A stretch of DNA of 64,000 nt from positions 806,001-870,000 of the forward strand of contig NZ_CP013074.1 of assembly GCF_001889305.1 (NCBI RefSeq), read 5' to 3'. Every line of letters starts with the position of its first letter. Position 1 is the stretch's first letter. The stretch is from Dehalococcoides mccartyi (GTDB lineage Bacteria > Chloroflexota > Dehalococcoidia > Dehalococcoidales > Dehalococcoidaceae). The translations under genes were made by a program, and so were the position numbers. Below the pieces are notes generated by a model. That model saw nothing but the letters and a program-made list of their open reading frames with translations. It was not told where the DNA came from and did not search any database. This document shows positions 60,604 to 64,000 of this stretch, piece by piece.

Positions 60604-60623
60604 TCTAATACTTTAGTATTAGA
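60604..60623. repeat. Inverted repeat upstream of the nuo operon
   Basis: TCTAATAC-TTTA-GTATTAGA: perfect 8-base arms. It lies about 100 bases before the nuo promoter in the 275-base gap after pilT; a possible distal regulatory site. Nothing else is evident in that gap apart from the terminator and promoter. Confidence 0.4.
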
Positions 60624-60705
60624 CTTTATTATTAATTTTAGTCTTTTATAGAACTTTTAACACTTATATATACTATTTTGCAATACCATTACTTCATAAT
60701 TAAAC

Positions 60706-60735
60706 TTTACTCGGAAAGGGGACTAATGCTATAGT
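60706..60735 (+). promoter_or_regulatory. Promoter of the nuo operon
   Basis: TTTACT (60706-60711), 18 bases, TATAGT (60730-60735), leaving about 20 bases to the nuoA ATG with GGGGAGG upstream. Confidence 0.5.
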
Positions 60736-60762
60736 AGTAAAAAGTATTTCAGGGGAGGAATT

Positions 60763-61134
60763 ATGCTGATTGATTACGGCTATATTGCACTATTCCTTGT
60801 AGCTGCAATACTTTTCACAGCGGTAGTATTAGGACTGCCGGTTCTCCTGCAAAAAATAGGCATTATACCTAACAAGCCTGATAAAGTTAAAAATGCCGCT
60901 TACGAGTGCGGCGTGGAGACTCACGGCCGTACCTGGGTTCAGTTCAATTTCCGTTATTACTACTATGCACTCTTGCTTATAGCTTTTGATGTATTGCTAG
61001 TCTTTCTTTTCCCCTGGGCAACTCAAATTGGTTCTTTGGGATTTTACGCTTTTGGAATAGTATTTATCTTTTTGCTTATAGTCTTGGCGGGCTACCTGTA
61101 TGCATGGAAGAAGGGAGCTTTGGAATGGAATTAA
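60763..61134 (+). CDS. nuoA: Complex I subunit A
   Basis: A 123-residue membrane protein with three helices. The loop between helices 1 and 2 contains [44 protein letters not shown], the NuoA signature with its conserved Glu-Cys-Gly. It belongs to the membrane arm of the proton-pumping complex I core. GGGGAGG lies before the ATG. It is first in the operon and overlaps nuoB by 10 bases. Confidence 0.95.
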   Translation: MLIDYGYIALFLVAAILFTAVVLGLPVLLQKIGIIPNKPDKVKNAAYECGVETHGRTWVQFNFRYYYYALLLIAFDVLLVFLFPWATQIGSLGFYAFGIVFIFLLIVLAGYLYAWKKGALEWN

Positions 61135-61727
61135 ACTCTGATAAACCGCTAAGCCTGCTTACTCTGGATGAAATTGACCAGCAGGAAGGCGGGGTAATTC
61201 AAAGCTTTCGCACAGGACATACATCGCCTTATCCTGACCCGGCTGACTGGTTGAGCGGCGACGAACCGCCTCCGGGGGTTTTTATTACTAGTGTGGAAAA
61301 GGTGCTTAATTGGTCACGCCATTATTCGCTTTGGCCGGTTATGTTTGGGTTGGCCTGTTGTGCTATTGAGATGATGTGCATGGCTGCTTCCCGCTGGGAT
61401 TTAGCCCGTTTCGGTATGGATATTTTCCGTGCCTCTCCCCGTCAGGCAGACCTGATGATAGTTGCAGGTACACTTACCTGGAAAATGGCTCCGTGGCTGC
61501 GAAGGATTTATGACCAGATGCCTGAGCCAAAGTGGGTGCTGGCCATGGGTGCCTGTGGCACCAGCGGCGGTTTATTCCGGGATTCATATTCGGTAGTACC
61601 GGGTTTCAATCTGGTAGTTCCGGTTGATGTATATGTACCCGGGTGTCCTCCCCGTCCGGAAGCCCTGATGAGAGCTATCATGGATATACACGAAAAAATA
61701 GACAAAACCCGTATCATAAAGAGATAA
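61125..61727 (+). CDS. nuoB: Complex I subunit B
   Basis: A 200-residue protein with the N2 cluster cysteines: two in [12 protein letters not shown], one in MGACGTSGG and one in [11 protein letters not shown]. The N-terminal 65 residues are an extension before the core domain. The chosen ATG 61125 overlaps nuoA and has GGGAGC upstream; the frame is open further up inside nuoA. It transfers electrons from the Fe-S chain to quinone at the interface with NuoD and NuoH. Confidence 0.95.
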   Translation: MELNSDKPLSLLTLDEIDQQEGGVIQSFRTGHTSPYPDPADWLSGDEPPPGVFITSVEKVLNWSRHYSLWPVMFGLACCAIEMMCMAASRWDLARFGMDIFRASPRQADLMIVAGTLTWKMAPWLRRIYDQMPEPKWVLAMGACGTSGGLFRDSYSVVPGFNLVVPVDVYVPGCPPRPEALMRAIMDIHEKIDKTRIIKR

Positions 61728-61731
61728 ATTC

Positions 61732-62181
61732 ATGACCGCTGCACTTGATTATCAACAACTGAAGACTGATTTATCTGAGAAATTGTCTGGCATTGAAATT
61801 CAGGCAGAGGCTTCTTTTTTGCTGGTTCCCTCAGAGAATATACACAAAGTATGTGAATGTTTGACCTCTCTGCCGTCTATCCATATGGATTATCTGACAA
61901 ATCTTACAGCGGCAGATTATCCGGAATACATCGAAGTTATTTTTCACCTGAACTCAATTGAGCATAATACCTCTGTTACTCTCAAAACCCGCCTGACTGA
62001 CAAGGCTAATCCCAAAATGTCTTCGGTAATGGATATCTGGCGCGGAGCAGAGTTGCAGGAACGTGAAATTTATGACCTGTTCGGGGTGATTTTTGAAAAC
62101 CACATAGGCCTGAAACGCATTTTCCTGTGGGAAGGCTTTGAAGGTTATCCTTTGCGCAAGGACTTTGCAAATGGCCATTAA
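61732..62181 (+). CDS. nuoC: Complex I subunit C
   Basis: A 149-residue 30-kDa-type subunit with the family motif [36 protein letters not shown] near the C-terminus. It is separate from NuoD, unlike the fused NuoCD of E. coli. The end overlaps the start of nuoD by 11 bases. It has four bases between the nuoB stop and its ATG. Confidence 0.95.
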   Translation: MTAALDYQQLKTDLSEKLSGIEIQAEASFLLVPSENIHKVCECLTSLPSIHMDYLTNLTAADYPEYIEVIFHLNSIEHNTSVTLKTRLTDKANPKMSSVMDIWRGAELQEREIYDLFGVIFENHIGLKRIFLWEGFEGYPLRKDFANGH

Positions 62182-63274
62182 AACTGAAAACTTTATCTTG
62201 AATATAGGTCCTCAGCATCCGAGCACCCATGGTGTGTTCCGCCTGCGTATTGTTCTGGATGGTGAGGTAATTACCGACCTTGAGCCGGTTTTCGGCTATC
62301 TACACCGGGGTATTGAAAAACTGGCTGAGGGACGTACCTACCTGCAGGACATACCTTTTACAGACCGTCTGGATTATCTGGGCTCTATAACCAACAACCA
62401 CGCTTATGTTATGGCAGTGGAAAAGCTGGCCGGCATAGCAGTGCCGGAACGGGCTGAATATATAAGGGTGATACTGGATGAACTTCAGCGGCTGGCCAGT
62501 CATCTGGCGGGATTGGGCTTTTTCCTGAATGACTTGGGTGCCCTTCAAACCCCTTTGCTGTATATGTTCCGCGAGCGTGAAAAGATTGTGGAACTGTTTG
62601 ATATGTGCAGCGGCCAGCGCTTAAATTACAATTATTACCGTTTCGGCGGCTTTGTTCAGGATTTGCCGGAAGAATTCCTTCCTGCCCTAAAAAAACTGCT
62701 GGATACCTTGCCCGGTTTCATAGACGAATACGAACAGCTTATTTCCACCAATGAAATTGTGCTTATCCGCACCAAAGGTGTCGGCGTGCTAAAGCGTGAG
62801 CTGGCAATAAACTCCAGTGCTGCCGGGCCGGTTCTTAGGGCAAGCGGGGTAAATTGGGACATCCGCCGGAATGACCCGTATTCCATATATGACCGCTTTG
62901 AGTTTGACATACCCACCGCCCAAAACGGTGATACCTATGACCGCTATCTAGTGCGTATTCAAGAAATGCGCCAAAGCGTGCGGATACTCCGCCAGGCAAC
63001 CAAAGACCTGCCCGAAGGTGAAATAATGGGTAAAGCCCCCAAACTCCTTAAGCCACCTGCGGGTGAAGTTTACAGCCGCATAGAAGGACCTAAAGGCGAA
63101 CTGGGCTTTTACCTGGTTTCAGACGGCACGGATAAGCCTTACCGCTGGCGGGTGCGTCCGCCCTGCCTGTTAAATTTATCAGCTTTGAAGGATATGGTGG
63201 TAGGTTGGAAAGTGGCTGACCTTATGGCTATATTTGGCAGTATAGACATTGTAATGGGTGAGGTGGACAGATAA
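62171..63274 (+). CDS. nuoD: Complex I subunit D
   Basis: A 367-residue 49-kDa-type subunit beginning [21 protein letters not shown], with [18 protein letters not shown] and [24 protein letters not shown]. It lacks the four nickel-binding cysteines of the related hydrogenase subunit EchE, so it is a true quinone-reducing NuoD. The start at 62171 overlaps nuoC; the longer frame lies within nuoC. The stop overlaps the nuoH ATG (TAATG), with no nuoE, nuoF or nuoG in between. Confidence 0.95.
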   Translation: MAIKTENFILNIGPQHPSTHGVFRLRIVLDGEVITDLEPVFGYLHRGIEKLAEGRTYLQDIPFTDRLDYLGSITNNHAYVMAVEKLAGIAVPERAEYIRVILDELQRLASHLAGLGFFLNDLGALQTPLLYMFREREKIVELFDMCSGQRLNYNYYRFGGFVQDLPEEFLPALKKLLDTLPGFIDEYEQLISTNEIVLIRTKGVGVLKRELAINSSAAGPVLRASGVNWDIRRNDPYSIYDRFEFDIPTAQNGDTYDRYLVRIQEMRQSVRILRQATKDLPEGEIMGKAPKLLKPPAGEVYSRIEGPKGELGFYLVSDGTDKPYRWRVRPPCLLNLSALKDMVVGWKVADLMAIFGSIDIVMGEVDR

Positions 63275-64000
63275 TGTCTGACTTTTGGGTTCACCTGCTC
63301 GTTTATCTGGTGATACTTTTTGGTTTTGTGATTGTGAGTGTACTCATATTCATCTGGCTGGAGCGCCGTCTCATCGGCCGTTTCCAGCTTCGTCCCGGTC
63401 CTAACAGAGCCGGCCCTTTCGGCTTGCTGCAGCCTATTGCAGATGCTATAAAAGTACTTATTAAAGAAGATATTATTCCTTCAGAGGCAGATAAGGGAGT
63501 ATTCTGGTTAGCCCCGCTGGTGGCTTTTGTACCGGTAATGCTGATGTTTGCCGCTATCCCCTTTGCAGATGGGGCTATGCTGGTTGACCTTAATATAGGC
63601 ATACTTTATATCTTGGCTGTCAGTTCGGTAACTGTAATAGGTATATTTATGGCCGGCTGGAGCAGCAACAGCAAGTATTCCCTGCTGGGTGCCATGCGTA
63701 CCATAGCTCAGGAAGTAAGCTATGAAATACCGCTGGTACTTTCCATACTCGGTGTTGTTATGTTAACCGGTTCGCTTTCTATGAATGAGATAGTTAAAGC
63801 TCAGAGTGTCCCGTTTATTCTTTTGCAGCCTCTGGGTTTCTTTGTATACCTGTCCGCCGCCATGGCAGAAATTAACCGCACCCCGTTTGATTTGCTGGAA
63901 GCGGAGTCGGAGATTATTGCCGGTTTCCATACCGAATATTCCGGCATGAAATTCGGTCTTTTTTACCTTATGGAATATGCCGAAGTGCTGGCAGTTTCAG
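63274..64000 (+). CDS. nuoH: Complex I subunit H, N-terminal part (cut by window edge)
   Basis: The first 242 residues of NuoH. It shows the quinone-chamber segments ERRLIGRFQLRPGPNRAGPFGLLQPIADAIKVLIKED (about residues 30-66), EVSYEIPL, and EINRTPFDLLEAESEIIAGFHTEYSGMKFGLFYL near the window edge. These carry the charged residues that link quinone reduction to proton pumping. It follows nuoD with a one-base overlap. The remaining C-terminal helices lie outside the window. Confidence 0.95.
   Translation, partial: MSDFWVHLLVYLVILFGFVIVSVLIFIWLERRLIGRFQLRPGPNRAGPFGLLQPIADAIKVLIKEDIIPSEADKGVFWLAPLVAFVPVMLMFAAIPFADGAMLVDLNIGILYILAVSSVTVIGIFMAGWSSNSKYSLLGAMRTIAQEVSYEIPLVLSILGVVMLTGSLSMNEIVKAQSVPFILLQPLGFFVYLSAAMAEINRTPFDLLEAESEIIAGFHTEYSGMKFGLFYLMEYAEVLAVS

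Noticed and set aside
1-64000. Search by eye for CRISPR arrays, insertion sequences, phage or attachment sites at the two tRNA genes
   Set aside because: No regularly spaced repeats, transposase, integrase or duplicated tRNA 3' ends were seen.

Overview
The window looks like chromosomal DNA of an obligately anaerobic Chloroflexota bacterium, most probably Dehalococcoides mccartyi or a very close relative. The basis is my recognition of the gene set and order: an ilv-leu block followed by pur and his genes, an Ech-type group 4 [NiFe] hydrogenase locus, and a complex I operon in which nuoD is followed directly by nuoH. Base composition is moderate, coding density is very high and operons are tightly packed. 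I see no reductive dehalogenase gene, insertion sequence, prophage, CRISPR array or rRNA gene.

Layout. 1-8.6 kb, minus strand: branched-chain amino acid operon ilvD-ilvB-ilvN-ilvC-leuA-(mgtC-like)-leuC-leuD. It has a good promoter overlapping the end of the upstream tsaC/sua5 gene and an attenuator-like hairpin in its leader. 9.4-15.4 kb, plus strand: guaA, a small winged-helix-like protein, purD (apparently starting at CTG), purE, purB and purC. 15.5-21.1 kb, minus strand: hisZ-hisG-hisD-hisC-hisB, in which hisG is a fused tandem duplication. 21.2-31.9 kb: an nfeD/slipin pair, birA, a stand-alone LigD-type phosphoesterase, two ABC exporter gene pairs, tRNA-Gly followed by two near-identical 71-residue protein genes, hemW and lepA.

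32.0-41.2 kb, plus strand: a nine-gene operon that joins Ech-type hydrogenase subunits (membrane arm, small subunit, NiFe large subunit, ferredoxin) to a NuoE/NuoF/NuoG-N-terminus-like electron-input module. Its EchD-like subunit is fused to an FAD domain of the glutamate-synthase small-subunit family that has lost its NAD(P)H-binding insert. 60.8-64 kb: the start of a separate nuoABCDH operon with no nuoEFG between nuoD and nuoH. Together they suggest one membrane complex equipped for pyridine-nucleotide or flavin exchange with a NiFe site, and one complex I core without the usual NADH module.

41.2-59.2 kb: the EF-P/EpmA pair; a MarR regulator with an MMPL exporter; an XRE/S24-like regulator; tRNA-Lys; a winged-helix regulator facing a 23-codon peptide gene across a nested inverted repeat; an ArsB-like permease and an MFS transporter; an M29 aminopeptidase; a phosphoribosyltransferase; a ferritin-like protein; two PAC2 proteins; and a minus-strand cluster (DUF39 protein, NIL-ferredoxin, UPF0280) matching the anaerobic sulfide-dependent homocysteine pathway. 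A PilT-like ATPase at 59.4-60.5 kb has overlapping palindromes at its promoter.

The strongest candidates for something unusual are the fused HisG, the hybrid Ech/Nuo operon with its flavin fusion subunit, the homocysteine cluster, and the regulator/peptide/permease locus near 48 kb. All identifications come from reading the sequence and recalling family features; no searches were run.
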